The notes under the pieces: generated by a model | Databases searched by the model: none | What the model was told of the DNA's origin: nothing | Seen by the model: only the letters and a program-made list of their open reading frames with translations | In this document: one piece after another, positions 50,283-60,061 of the stretch | How the letters are laid out: the number at the start of each line of letters is the position of its first letter | How positions within the stretch are numbered: position 1 is the stretch's first letter | Assembly: GCF_011516755.1 (NCBI RefSeq) | Contig: NZ_WOSY01000006.1 | Location: 1-64,000, forward strand | Length of the DNA stretch: 64,000 nt | DNA from: Acetobacter conturbans | Lineage (GTDB): Bacteria > Pseudomonadota > Alphaproteobacteria > Acetobacterales > Acetobacteraceae | Reading direction: 5' to 3' | Position numbers and translations under genes: made by a program

Positions 50283-51694
50283 GCGGGCACACACTCCTCG
50301 ACAAGCATTCCGACCAGCGAATTGCTGAGCCGTTGCGTGATCAGCACGGGACGAATCGTGCCGACCAGATCATCCGACCCATCAATATGGATCGGCTGAA
50401 GCCATGGGGACCGCCCGACCATCTGGCCCGGTTTGCGGCCCCGACCTGTGAACAGGACCGGCGCGACGACATCGACAACGGACTCGTTGAACGCGTCCTG
50501 TTGCTCGCGCAGCAGTGCCTGCAATGCCTGAAGACGTTCGTCCTTCACGGACTCCGCCACCTGCAAGGGTGCCCCCGCCGCCGGTGTGCCCGGCCGCACG
50601 GAGTATTTGAACGAGTAGGCCAGAGCGAACCGCACATCGCGGATCAACTGCATGGTCGCCTCGAAATCAGCATCGGTTTCGCCGGGATGGCCGACGATGA
50701 AATCCGATGAAAGGGCAAGGTCCGGCCGCACATCGCGCAGCCGGTCCACCAGACGGCGATAGTCGTCCGCCGTATGCCCCCGGTTCATGGCCCGCAGGAT
50801 GCTGTCCGAGCCGGACTGCACAGGAAGATGCAGGAACGGCATCAGCGCGGGCAGATCCCGGTGGGCGGCAATCAGGTCATCGCCCATGTCGCGGGGGTGG
50901 GAGGTCATGTAGCGGATGCGCTCCAGACCGGGGATGGCGGCCAGCGCATAGGCCAGCCGGGCAAGGCTCCATGTGCCGCCATCCGGTCCTTCACCGTGAT
51001 ACGCGTTGACGTTCTGGCCGAGCAGGGTCAACTCCCGCACGCCGCTCGCGACCATGCGACGGGCTTCGGCAAGAACGGAGGTGACCGGGCGACTGGCTTC
51101 CGCGCCGCGCGTGTAGGGCACCACGCAGAACGAACAGAATTTGTCGCACCCTTCCTGCACGGTGAGGAAGGCTGTGACATTTCCGGCGGTCTGCGGCGCT
51201 TCGGTGTCCGGCAGAAAGTCGAATTTCTGTTCGGCGGGAAAGTCGGTGTCGATCACGGAGCCACCGGCCCGGGCGGCTTTGGCCACCATTTCCGGCAGCC
51301 GGTGATAGGTCTGCGGACCCAGCACGATGTCCACATAAGGCGCGCGTTTGAGAATCTGCTCGCCTTCGGCCTGCGCCACACAACCGGCTACGGCCAGGAC
51401 GGTAGTACGCCCCTCGTTCGTCCGTTCCTCCTTGATGAGGCGCAGCCGTCCGAGTTCGGAAAAAACCTTCTCCGCCGCCCGGTCACGAATGTGGCAGGTG
51501 TTGAGGATGATCATGTCCGCCTGTGCGGGATCATCCACCGGAGCAAAGCCGAGCGGTCGCAGCACATCCGTCATGCGGGCGCTGTCATAGACGTTCATCT
51601 GACAGCCCCACGTGATCATATGCAGACCCCGCGTGTTCGGGCGTGAGTCGACCGCGGTCAGGATATCGGCTTTGGGGGAGAGATCAGTCGTCAC
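50279..51694 (-). CDS. miaB: tRNA-2-methylthio-N6-dimethylallyladenosine synthase
   Basis: A radical-SAM methylthiotransferase that completes ms2i6A at position 37 of tRNAs reading UNN codons. The first Fe-S cluster is held by Cys31 (WGCQMN), Cys67 (NTCHIR) and Cys105 (AGCVAQ); the radical-SAM cluster is C183-x3-C187-x2-C190 ([10 protein letters not shown]). A TRAM domain ([20 protein letters not shown]) closes the 471-residue protein. It starts with GTG and heads the tightly overlapped leftward operon miaB-phoH-ybeY-corC. Confidence 0.96.
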   Translation of the reverse strand: MTTDLSPKADILTAVDSRPNTRGLHMITWGCQMNVYDSARMTDVLRPLGFAPVDDPAQADMIILNTCHIRDRAAEKVFSELGRLRLIKEERTNEGRTTVLAVAGCVAQAEGEQILKRAPYVDIVLGPQTYHRLPEMVAKAARAGGSVIDTDFPAEQKFDFLPDTEAPQTAGNVTAFLTVQEGCDKFCSFCVVPYTRGAEASRPVTSVLAEARRMVASGVRELTLLGQNVNAYHGEGPDGGTWSLARLAYALAAIPGLERIRYMTSHPRDMGDDLIAAHRDLPALMPFLHLPVQSGSDSILRAMNRGHTADDYRRLVDRLRDVRPDLALSSDFIVGHPGETDADFEATMQLIRDVRFALAYSFKYSVRPGTPAAGAPLQVAESVKDERLQALQALLREQQDAFNESVVDVVAPVLFTGRGRKPGQMVGRSPWLQPIHIDGSDDLVGTIRPVLITQRLSNSLVGMLVEECVPA

Positions 51695-51908
51695 AGCTCA
51701 GGCTCGTTCCGGAGCGCCGCCGGACCATTCCGCGCGACGGAATGGGGAGGAATCCTGTTTGCAGGCGTCGGGGTCAAGACCTGAAGCCGGTCTGACCGGA
51801 AAAACCGGACGGCACTGCAAGGAATGAGCCGTAACCAGTCAAGCCGGGAACCTCTCTTTCGCTTCGGATGTCCGACCGGTCAACAGGACCGGTGGCTGCT
51901 ATCTGACA

Positions 51909-53000
51909 TCAGGCAAAAGAGGGGGGTGAGTTGTCAAGTGAACCTTTCGAGGAAGCCTTGTCACGCTTCCGTGAAGCGGACGGAGGCCCCATCAGGCGGA
52001 CTTTCCAGTCCGGAGCCTCAGGCTCGTCATTCTGGCGCAGACGGGCTGCGCCTTCCGTCACCGCGCGCCACGTCGCCACGGCGAGCGCTTTCCGACTCGG
52101 GAAGTCTTCGGGATCGAGCGGAGGATGCAGGATCACCGTCGCCTGCATGGAACGCCACTGAGCCAGTTGCCAGACATGCGGCCCCAGATCCATGTCACCG
52201 TACCATGCGAAAACAGGACGCCGTGCCTTGCCGATGCTGAAGCCATCCAGTTCGTCATAGACGAGCGATATGGGCTGGATCAGCGGTGTCATGCCCTTAC
52301 GGAATTTCGGCATGGTCTCGGCTTCCGCACCACGCAGGCGCGGCGGCTTCGCAATGGCGAAAAAGGCGGACATGACGGGCAGCACGCGCGATCCATCGGA
52401 GGACGTGCCCTCGGGGAACAGCACCAGATTGTCGCCGTCCGCCAGACGCGTGATCATTTCGTCCCGCTCGCGCCCCGTCGTGTTGCGCTGGCGGCTGACA
52501 AAGATGGTGCGCCCGATTTTCGAGACCAGCCCCATGACGGGCCAGTGTTCGATATCCCCTTTCGCGACGAAGACGGAGGGAAGAATCGTTCCGAGCACGG
52601 GCACGTCGAGCCAGGTCGAATGATTGGAGATGTAAATCACCGGACGTTCACCGCGTGCCCGCGCTTTCGCTCCGCCCACCCCTCCGGCCCGTCGGCCGAT
52701 GACCCTGATTTTCAGGGAGAGCAGGCGGCACAGCACGCCCCAGATCACGCGCGTCCAGCGGATTTTGGCGGTGCCGGGAACAATCAGCAGGACAGCCTCG
52801 AAGCCCACGGAAAGCGGGGTCCAGATGCCAATCGCGATCAGCTTGACGACGGCGCGGACACGGCGGGAGATGCTGCGGGCCGCCTGCCTGCGTTCCTGGG
52901 CGTCGATCAGGTCCAGTTCGACAGGATCGATGCGGAAAGGCGGAATCCGTCTTTTCAGCAGCGGGAGCGGGGATGGCAGCTTTTTAGCGGCGGCGCGCAT
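51909..53000 (-). CDS. 1-acyl-sn-glycerol-3-phosphate acyltransferase-like protein
   Basis: A PlsC-type membrane acyltransferase of 363 residues that likely adds an acyl chain to lysophosphatidate or another lysolipid. The catalytic HX4D box is NHSTWLDVPVLG (near residue 126) and the glycerol-phosphate-binding block is LFPEGTSSDGSRVLPV. A hydrophobic segment at about 50-75 (VKLIAIGIWTPLSVGFEAVL) anchors it to the inner membrane. The N- and C-terminal ends are basic and unconserved-looking. It is divergent from tamA by 174 bases. Confidence 0.9.
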   Translation of the reverse strand: MRAAAKKLPSPLPLLKRRIPPFRIDPVELDLIDAQERRQAARSISRRVRAVVKLIAIGIWTPLSVGFEAVLLIVPGTAKIRWTRVIWGVLCRLLSLKIRVIGRRAGGVGGAKARARGERPVIYISNHSTWLDVPVLGTILPSVFVAKGDIEHWPVMGLVSKIGRTIFVSRQRNTTGRERDEMITRLADGDNLVLFPEGTSSDGSRVLPVMSAFFAIAKPPRLRGAEAETMPKFRKGMTPLIQPISLVYDELDGFSIGKARRPVFAWYGDMDLGPHVWQLAQWRSMQATVILHPPLDPEDFPSRKALAVATWRAVTEGAARLRQNDEPEAPDWKVRLMGPPSASRKRDKASSKGSLDNSPPSFA

Positions 53001-53174
53001 ACGCCTCTCCGTCAGGCAGGGGAAGGACTATGAATGGGTGCATTCCTTTTCATAGCCTCAAATCGGGAAATTCGACAACGCAGGCTGAAAAAGCCCCAAA
53101 ATCGACACAGAGAGCAATAAAAAAACGGCGTTCCCGGCTCGTCTGTTTGTTGAAATGTTGCCATTAAGGGTTTG

Positions 53175-55226
53175 ATGACAGGAGTTGTTGCCTCACCATC
53201 TGTTGCCCGTCGCCGTTGCGTGGCGTCGTGCCGGCCGGACAGCCCGATCATGTCAGGGAAGCGTTTGCCGTGCGATGTCGGTCGAAATGGCGTCGCCCTT
53301 CTTCTCGCTCTGCTCGTGTGCGCTCAGCCTGCGCTGGCCGCCCGTGATAGCCAGAAGAAGCAGAAGGCGACGACATCTGCGGCCGTTGGCCCCACGGTGC
53401 CCTACACGACGAAAATCGATCCAACTGGCAATGGCGATCTTGATGCCGCCCTGACGTCCTCATCGGATCTTCTCGGCCTGCAGAAAGCCCACGCGGTCGG
53501 TCCGTTCGCGCTCGCAGGCCGCATCCGCAACGAATACGATCGTCTCAACACCGCACTGGAAAGTTTCGGTTACTACGATGGGAAAGTGACCATCACTGTC
53601 ACGCGCCCCGCAGCCTCGAAAGCCCCCCCGCAGCTTTCGATGGACGGGCAGGATATCGGCCTGCCGCTCTGGTTGGCGTCACTGCCCTCGGGAGAGACGC
53701 TGGCGATCCACATCACGACCCGCACAGGCCCACTCTATCACGTCGGGACCGTGCAGGTTATCGCGCCCGATTCCCGGAAACCCGTGGCGCTCTCCGCCGC
53801 GCAGGAAAAGGCGTTCGGCCTTAAAACCGGCGCGCCCGCCATCGCTTCAGCCGTTCTGCAAGCGGGCGCCACTCTTGACGCGACGCTCAAGGAAGAGGGG
53901 CATCCGCTGGCGAAAGTCGACACGCCCACTGCCTATCTCCAGCCCGAGACCCGAACCCTCAACGTCACCTATCCGGTGACGATCGGCCCGTTGGCGAATA
54001 TCGGCCCGATCACGCTCGACGGACTGGACTACACGCATCCGCACTTTGTCCGGAAACGCCTCAATGTTGCGCCCGGCCAGCTCTACCAGCCGTCGAAGAT
54101 CGAGGATGCCCGTCAGGATCTCGCGTCGCTGGGGATCTTTTCGACCGTCGGCGTCAAGGACGCGCCGAAGCTGGCCCCTGACGGCTCCATGCCCCTGACG
54201 TTCAATTTCCGCGAGGCGAAGCGGCATACGATCGGTGCGGAGGTCGGCTATTCAACAGATCTTGGTGGACGTGTCGGGGGTACCTGGACACATCATAATC
54301 TGTTCGGGAATGCCGAGCGTCTCAAGCTGACAGCGCTTGTTACGGGTGTCGGCGGCACGGCTCAGCAGGGCTTTGGTTATGACGTGTATGCCGACCTGTT
54401 CAAGCCGGATTTCCCCGGTCGTCACCAGAACGCCAGTTTTCGCGTCGAAGGTATCCGTCAGCTTTTCTATTCCTATCGCCAGACCGCCCTGATCCTGCGC
54501 GCCGGTATTGTGCGCCAGCTCAATCGCCGCTGGAATCTGTCCTATGGCATGGCTGCCGAGGAGGAGAAAATCGCGCAGTTTGGCGTGACTAGAGACTACA
54601 CGATGGTGTTCGCGCCAGTCAGCGCCAATTACGACAACACCGACCTGCCGTCCCCGCTGCAACCGCCAACGCATGGCGTGCGGGTGTCCCTGAGCGTCAC
54701 GCCGTCCGCCTCTTTCAATCACGGAACCAGCTTCTTCGCGCTTTTGCAGGCGAATGCCTCGACCTATTTCGATCTCGCCAGATTCGGCATTTCCAATCCC
54801 GGACGCAGCGTTTTCGCCTTTCGGGCTATCGTTGGCAGCGTGCAGGGAGCCTCCACTTACGCCATTCCTCCCGATCAGCGGCTTTATGGCGGTGGCACGG
54901 CCACTATCCGCGGCTTCCGCTATCAGGGCGTGGGGCCGCAGTTTCCCAATTCGAAATATGCCATTGGCGGCACGTCGCTTGATGCAGGCACCGTGGAATT
55001 CCGCCAGCGCTTCTTCAAAAGCTGGGGCATGGCCGCGTTCATGGATGCGGGACAGGTTGGTTCGGGCAGTGCGCCCTTCACCGGTACGGTTCGTGTGGGA
55101 GCTGGAGCGGGGGCGCGGTATTTCACGCCTATCGGGCCGATCCGTATTGATGTCGCTGTGCCGCTCAACCGTGAGCAGCGTGGCGACAAGTGGGAACTTT
55201 ATATCGGTCTGGGAGAGACGTTCTGA
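53175..55226 (+). CDS. tamA: Outer-membrane translocation and assembly protein TamA
   Basis: An Omp85-family protein of 683 residues that works with TamB in outer-membrane biogenesis. A signal peptide core (GVALLLALLVCAQPALA) ends near residue 55, so an ATG at 53250 may be the true start; I kept 53175 because AAGGG lies just upstream. Residues about 80-330 are POTRA repeats (GSLTGxxxx-type linkers such as GLDYTHPHFVRKRLNVAPGQ). The C-terminal half is a beta-barrel with the lid motif GGTATIRGFRYQGVGPQ (L6 RGF tripeptide) and FFKSWGMAAFMDAGQV. It ends YIGLGETF, a typical outer-membrane final aromatic. Confidence 0.93.
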   Translation: MTGVVASPSVARRRCVASCRPDSPIMSGKRLPCDVGRNGVALLLALLVCAQPALAARDSQKKQKATTSAAVGPTVPYTTKIDPTGNGDLDAALTSSSDLLGLQKAHAVGPFALAGRIRNEYDRLNTALESFGYYDGKVTITVTRPAASKAPPQLSMDGQDIGLPLWLASLPSGETLAIHITTRTGPLYHVGTVQVIAPDSRKPVALSAAQEKAFGLKTGAPAIASAVLQAGATLDATLKEEGHPLAKVDTPTAYLQPETRTLNVTYPVTIGPLANIGPITLDGLDYTHPHFVRKRLNVAPGQLYQPSKIEDARQDLASLGIFSTVGVKDAPKLAPDGSMPLTFNFREAKRHTIGAEVGYSTDLGGRVGGTWTHHNLFGNAERLKLTALVTGVGGTAQQGFGYDVYADLFKPDFPGRHQNASFRVEGIRQLFYSYRQTALILRAGIVRQLNRRWNLSYGMAAEEEKIAQFGVTRDYTMVFAPVSANYDNTDLPSPLQPPTHGVRVSLSVTPSASFNHGTSFFALLQANASTYFDLARFGISNPGRSVFAFRAIVGSVQGASTYAIPPDQRLYGGGTATIRGFRYQGVGPQFPNSKYAIGGTSLDAGTVEFRQRFFKSWGMAAFMDAGQVGSGSAPFTGTVRVGAGAGARYFTPIGPIRIDVAVPLNREQRGDKWELYIGLGETF

Positions 55227-58200
55227 TGGCTGGCACCACGCCTCCTGATATTTCTCCTCCACCGCGTCGTTCCCTCGGACGGCGCATCGCGAAGGGAACC
55301 GGCATCGCTGTTGGCTCAGTCGCGGGGCTTGCCGTGCTGGCCGTCGGTGTCGTCCTGATCGGTGCGAATGTCGATCCCGGTCGCCGGTTCATCGAACGTC
55401 AGGTGCAATCCCTGACCGGCAGTACAGTCGTCGTGTCCGGCCTGCATGGACGCTTTCCCGATGCAGTGCGGATCGGTAGGATCGAATTGCGTGATACGAA
55501 AGGGGCATGGCTCACCATCGAGAATCTGGCCCTCGACTGGTCGCCGCTGAAGATGGGCGGGCGCACGGTCCATGTCGATCTGCTGAGCTTCGACCGGCTT
55601 GCGCTGCCCCGTCTGCCGGAAAGCGACAGTTCGAAAAAGACCTCCAGCGGCCCCACGAAAACCGGGCTTGGAATCGACATAAAGGCCGTGGACGCCAAAC
55701 GGATCGAGGTCGGTGCCCCTATCGCCGGTCTGGCGGCGGTCTTTGCCCTTCAGGGCCATGCGGCGGCTCCCCAGCTTGATGCGCTGATCAACGGACCTTC
55801 CTTCAGGAATCTGCCGAAAGCCGATATTCTGGTCGATCTGAAACGTCTCGACGCCGAAGGGGCGGTCAGGGTGGCGGCCCAGACGGAGCCTCATGCCCTC
55901 ACGCTGGATCTGACGGCACAGGACGGTAAGGACGGGATCATTGCCGGGTTGAGCAAGATGCCGGAGATCACCCCCGTCACGCTGACTCTTCACCTCGCCG
56001 GACCGACCAGCGGGGCCGCTCTCGATTTCGGGGCTCAGGCCGGCAGCATCACCAGCGCCGTCAAGGGTAAGCTCGACCTGCTCGCCGGCACTGCCGATAT
56101 CACAGCGTCCCTTAACGCGCCCGCAATGTCGCTCAGCAACAGCATAGGCTGGCAGTCGATCGCACTCGCCGCGCAGTTGAAGGGGCCTTATACCGCGCCT
56201 GCCGGAACCGGCACGCTCACGGTCAGCAACCTCGCCGTCGGTAGCACGCAGGTCGGTGCCCTGAATGTCAGTTTCGACGGCATGGGGCAGGGTGAGCAGC
56301 TTGACCTGCTGCATCTGCGGGCTATCGCCTCCGGGTTGCGTATTCCAGGCAGCAGCCCGACCTTGCTGGCCGGTGCTCCCCTTCAGCTTGATGCGACCTA
56401 TGCGCCGAACAGTGAAAACCGTCCGGCCACGCTCGCGCTGTCCCATCCGTTCCTGCAACTGACGGCGCAGGCGGACACGAAACCCGCCATAAAAGGTTCG
56501 GCCAACCTTACGCTCCCTGATCTTGCTCCGCTCGCTGCGGCGGCTGGCCAGAAGCTGGGCGGACATGCCGATTTCGCTTCCGATTTTGCACTTCCTGCTG
56601 AAACTGGTGACACCACAACGGTCAGTCTTACGGGGAATATCGCGGCGCTCAGTGGTCTGGAACAGGCAGTCGGGCTGATCGGGCCGAACGGGAAACTTGC
56701 CGCTCATGCCACGATCAAAAAGACAGGTGACAAAACGAGCGGGGAAGGACAGAGCCTCCGGCTCGATACCCTGACTTTGGACGGACGCAGCCTTCATCTC
56801 ACGGCCAAGGCCGCCGCCACGATACAGAATGCCAAAACCACGCTGGATGAGGCTCAGGCCACCCTTAGCCTCACGGATCTGGCCGCAGCGGCCAAAATGC
56901 TGCGTGGCAATGCCAAACTCGATCTCACGGCCTCCGGGCCGACGGACGATCTTTCGGCCAAAGCGCATCTCGCCAGTGATTTCGGAACGGCTACCATGCC
57001 GCGCGGGCCGGTTGTTCTCGATCTGACAGCGGATCACCTCCCTGCCGCACCCACGGCGCATCTCACTGCGAGCGGCACGGTCGACCATGCGCCGCTGTCT
57101 GCCGATCTCACTGGTGGTCAGGACAAGGACGGCAATCGGACAGTGCAGATCACCAAACTGGAGTGGAACAGTGTCCACGGCACCGGTGATCTGCAAATGC
57201 CCGCTAAACGGAAAATTCCGCTTGGCACGCTGGATCTCAAAGTAACCCGGCTGGCGGATCTGAAGAACCTGATTGGTCAACCCATCACCGGCTCGCTCGT
57301 GGCGTCGCTGAAAAGCGCGGTGGCCACGGACAGCAGCCCGCTGAAGACGACCATCAATGTCACGGGCGATGTGGCGATGGCCCCCTATCGCGTAGGCACG
57401 CTGAAACTGAGCGGCTCAGTTCTCGATCCGGAGGGTTCGCCCCGTGCCGGTCTGTCCCTGCTTCTCGACCGGCTGACGGCCCCGTCTGTCGCGGGCAGCC
57501 TGCGGGCGACCGTAAACGGACCACAGAACGCGGTAGCTGTGGAGGCCACAGGTCGGTTTCCACAGATGTACGGCGCGCCGGGGGCGCTCGACGTGTCGGC
57601 CCTCGCCGATATTCCGGGACAGACCGTGCGTGTGAGTCGCCTGACCGCCACCGCAAAAGGGGAGGCGCTCCGTCTGGAAGCGCCGGTCAACGTCTCCTAT
57701 GGCAAGACGCTTGGGGTGGATCGGTTGCGTGCCACTCTTGCACCGCCGGGTGTCGCCCCCGCCAGCATCGATATTGCTGGGACGGCCAAACCAGCTCTCA
57801 ACCTGACCGCTTCCCTGAAGAACATCACTCCCGCGCTCGCCAAACCCTTTGCCCCCACGCTGAAAGCGGTTGGTACACTCGCGGCCGACGCGAAGCTGAC
57901 CGGTTCGCTCGAAGCACCGCGTGGCCATGTGCAACTGACCGGTCGCGGGCTGAAGGTACTGACCGGAGATGCCGCTGCCCTGCCAGCCGCCGAGATCGAC
58001 GCAACGGCGGATTTGGCAGGTGCTTCCGGAAAGATCAATGCGCGCGCCACTGTCGGCTCGAAGGCCAGCCTCATGGCCGAAGGCACTGTGCCGACATCCA
58101 GAACCGGACCCATCAATCTTAGAACGCACGGCACTCTTGATCTTTCGCTGGCCAATGGCGTCCTTGGCGCTGGCGGAAGGCAGGCTCTCGGACTCGCTGC

Positions 58201-59431
58201 TTTTGACATGACGGTGCAGGGGACGGTGGCACGTCCGGCGGCTCGCGGATCGCTGACCCTGCATAAGGGCGATGTGCAGGACTTCGCACAGGGGCTGCAT
58301 CTTTCGAATATCGAAGCCACTATTCTGGCGCAGGGTGAGGAACTCATCATCCAGTCCTTCACGGCTCAGGCCGGTAAGGGAAGCATTGGCGTGACAGGGA
58401 ATGTCGGTGTTTTCGCGCCCGGTATGCCGGTTGACCTGCACCTGACGGCCAGCAAGGCGCAGCCGGTGGCAAGCGACCTTCTGACCGCCATCATGGATGC
58501 CGATCTGACTGTGAAAGGGCAGGCCGATACGCGCGTCGATGTAGCGGGCGCGATCAAACTGCCGCATGTGGAAATCAACATTCCCAATTCGATGCCCAGT
58601 TCCGTTGCCACGCTGACCGTCGTGCGACCGGGCGAGAAACCGCCCGAAATGGAAGAAAAAACCAGTGCGCGGGTCATCGGTCTTGATCTGAAAGTGACGT
58701 CGCCGGGCGAATTCTTCGTGCGCGGTCATGGTCTGGATGCTGAAATGGCCGGTCTTCTCAGTGTGAAGGGCACGGCGGCCCAGCCTGTTGTGGAAGGCGG
58801 CTTCAACATGAAGCGCGGCCTCTTCAGTCTTGGTGGCATCACCCTGAACTTCACGAAAGGCCGTGTGGGGTTCGATGGGACGGGTGTTTCTCACAAACTG
58901 GACCCGACACTGGATTTCGTGGCCGAACGCAATGTCAGTGGAGAGACGGCGATGCTAAAAGTCGGAGGCTATGCCAGCGATCCGAAGATCAGCTTTGAGT
59001 CCGTACCCTCACTCCCTCAGGACCAGATTCTGGCGATGCTCCTGTTCGGCACGGATGCACATTCTCTCTCCACCACGCAGATGGCGGAACTTGGCGCCGC
59101 GCTGGCCACGCTGGCCGGGGGTTCGGGCTTCGACCCTCTCGGCACGGTTCGTAAGACGCTGGGGCTGGACCGGCTCGCTCTCGGGGGCGGTTCCGGCGTC
59201 GGGAATGGCGGAGCCAGTATCGAGGCGGGCAAATACGTGATGAAGGGGGTCTATGTCGGCGCCAAACAGGCGACCTCCGGCAGCGGCACGCAGGCGCAGG
59301 TGCAGGTCGATCTGACAAAGCACCTGAAGCTGAATACGACTGTCGGAACGGGTGGCAACGTGACGGGCTTCACCACGCCGGAGAATGATCCGGGAAGTAG
59401 TGTGGGCGTGCTGTGGCAGTATCGGTATTGA
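55226..59431 (+). CDS. tamB: Translocation and assembly protein TamB
   Basis: A very long envelope protein (1,401 residues) that spans the periplasm as a lipid-carrying beta-taco and pairs with TamA. A single N-terminal anchor lies at about residues 22-47 (GIAVGSVAGLAVLAVGVVLI). The middle is repetitive beta structure rich in Ala, Leu, Thr and Asp. The C-terminal DUF490/TamB domain is clear: GGFNMKRGLFSLGGITLNFT, then FDGTGVSHKLDPTLDFVAER, and DQILAMLLFGTDAHSLSTTQ. It ends SSVGVLWQYRY. Its ATG overlaps the tamA stop by one base, with GGGAGAGACG as ribosome site. Confidence 0.94.
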   Translation: MAGTTPPDISPPPRRSLGRRIAKGTGIAVGSVAGLAVLAVGVVLIGANVDPGRRFIERQVQSLTGSTVVVSGLHGRFPDAVRIGRIELRDTKGAWLTIENLALDWSPLKMGGRTVHVDLLSFDRLALPRLPESDSSKKTSSGPTKTGLGIDIKAVDAKRIEVGAPIAGLAAVFALQGHAAAPQLDALINGPSFRNLPKADILVDLKRLDAEGAVRVAAQTEPHALTLDLTAQDGKDGIIAGLSKMPEITPVTLTLHLAGPTSGAALDFGAQAGSITSAVKGKLDLLAGTADITASLNAPAMSLSNSIGWQSIALAAQLKGPYTAPAGTGTLTVSNLAVGSTQVGALNVSFDGMGQGEQLDLLHLRAIASGLRIPGSSPTLLAGAPLQLDATYAPNSENRPATLALSHPFLQLTAQADTKPAIKGSANLTLPDLAPLAAAAGQKLGGHADFASDFALPAETGDTTTVSLTGNIAALSGLEQAVGLIGPNGKLAAHATIKKTGDKTSGEGQSLRLDTLTLDGRSLHLTAKAAATIQNAKTTLDEAQATLSLTDLAAAAKMLRGNAKLDLTASGPTDDLSAKAHLASDFGTATMPRGPVVLDLTADHLPAAPTAHLTASGTVDHAPLSADLTGGQDKDGNRTVQITKLEWNSVHGTGDLQMPAKRKIPLGTLDLKVTRLADLKNLIGQPITGSLVASLKSAVATDSSPLKTTINVTGDVAMAPYRVGTLKLSGSVLDPEGSPRAGLSLLLDRLTAPSVAGSLRATVNGPQNAVAVEATGRFPQMYGAPGALDVSALADIPGQTVRVSRLTATAKGEALRLEAPVNVSYGKTLGVDRLRATLAPPGVAPASIDIAGTAKPALNLTASLKNITPALAKPFAPTLKAVGTLAADAKLTGSLEAPRGHVQLTGRGLKVLTGDAAALPAAEIDATADLAGASGKINARATVGSKASLMAEGTVPTSRTGPINLRTHGTLDLSLANGVLGAGGRQALGLAAFDMTVQGTVARPAARGSLTLHKGDVQDFAQGLHLSNIEATILAQGEELIIQSFTAQAGKGSIGVTGNVGVFAPGMPVDLHLTASKAQPVASDLLTAIMDADLTVKGQADTRVDVAGAIKLPHVEINIPNSMPSSVATLTVVRPGEKPPEMEEKTSARVIGLDLKVTSPGEFFVRGHGLDAEMAGLLSVKGTAAQPVVEGGFNMKRGLFSLGGITLNFTKGRVGFDGTGVSHKLDPTLDFVAERNVSGETAMLKVGGYASDPKISFESVPSLPQDQILAMLLFGTDAHSLSTTQMAELGAALATLAGGSGFDPLGTVRKTLGLDRLALGGGSGVGNGGASIEAGKYVMKGVYVGAKQATSGSGTQAQVQVDLTKHLKLNTTVGTGGNVTGFTTPENDPGSSVGVLWQYRY

Positions 59432-59862
59432 GATGATTATTTTAGTTTGATAAATAAAAATCGTTTCAAGGTAGATTTTATAATGTAAAATTGAAGAACT
59501 ATTCTTAAAGACTGTTTTATTTTAATAGCGTATTCTATCGACGTTACACTTTTATCTACAGGGGAGCCGAGAAAATGGTAATATTTTTATGAGTTACGAA
59601 TAGGGCGTGCTTTAAAATCTCATAGTAAATAAGGCGATATCCGATTTCGAATCTGTCTGTTTGTGTCAGGTATGGGGATATAAAACTGCGGAGCATTTTG
59701 ATGCTGCTAAGCATGTTTTTATTAAGCATAATGGTTATGGTAATTACGGAAAAGTAAGAGTGATATTTCTTATTCAGTGTAAAAATTAAGGTTTAATCTA
59801 GAGCAGATCCTGTTTAAATGGAATCATTTGAGCGAATAAAGATGCTCCGAAAACAATGGATT
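59432..59862. other. AT-rich gap after tamB
   Basis: This stretch is markedly AT-richer than both flanks and contains no intact gene. It holds one gene-like open segment (listed separately) and long T/A runs. The composition suggests acquired or decaying DNA. Confidence 0.6.
59619..59789 (+). pseudogene. Possible gene remnant
   Basis: A 56-codon open segment, bounded upstream by TAA and with no ATG, reads like protein: it contains CQVWGYKTAEHFDAAKHVF and IKHNGYGNYGKVRVIFL before its stop at 59787. It could be the tail of a lost gene. I recognise no family, and chance cannot be excluded in AT-rich DNA. Confidence 0.3.
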
Positions 59863-59902
59863 AGAGCATTTCTTCTGAACCTGAGTTCAGAAGAAATGCT
59901 CT
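59863..59902. repeat. 18-bp perfect palindrome with 4-base loop
   Basis: AGAGCATTTCTTCTGAAC (59863-59880) and its exact complement GTTCAGAAGAAATGCTCT (59885-59902) flank CTGA. A related AGAGCAG lies at about 59801 and GATGCTCC at about 59841, so the element may be larger. It resembles dispersed palindromic units of alphaproteobacteria whose ends carry AGAGC; copies elsewhere in the genome would be needed to prove that. Confidence 0.65.
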
Positions 59903-60045
59903 GGGGCGCGTTGACAAAAGACCTGATTCAGAGCGGACTATATTTCTTCAGCTTGCCCGCTCTTATTCTGAAGCAGATCTCAAAGAGAGCTTTCGTAAAC
60001 GTGACCTAATCAGTTCCGAAATATTTTCCGGAACTGATTTTTGAC
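59865..60045 (+). pseudogene. Possible second gene remnant beside the palindrome
   Basis: After a TAG at 59862, one frame stays open through the palindrome and beyond to the TGA at 60043. It reads charged and helical (VDKRPDSERTIFLQLARSYS, then EADLKESFRKRDL) with balanced codon use. There is no start codon, so if it was ever a gene only a fragment is left. Confidence 0.25.
60008..60042. terminator. Hairpin downstream of dld
   Basis: AATCAGTTCCG (60008-60018) pairs perfectly with CGGAACTGATT (60029-60039). A five-T run follows on the + strand; on the dld strand the stem lies about 20 bases past the stop but has no long T-run after it. It could serve both directions. Confidence 0.6.
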
Positions 60046-60061
60046 CATACTCTGGTTTAAG

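Noticed and set aside
55316-58894. Several long leftward frames opposite tamB
   Set aside because: tamB is continuous, starts at the tamA stop and has its C-terminal domain; the others lack motifs.
59818-60009. Rightward 63-codon frame with an ATG in the AT-rich island
   Set aside because: It runs straight through the palindrome, and its composition looks like chance reading of the repeat.
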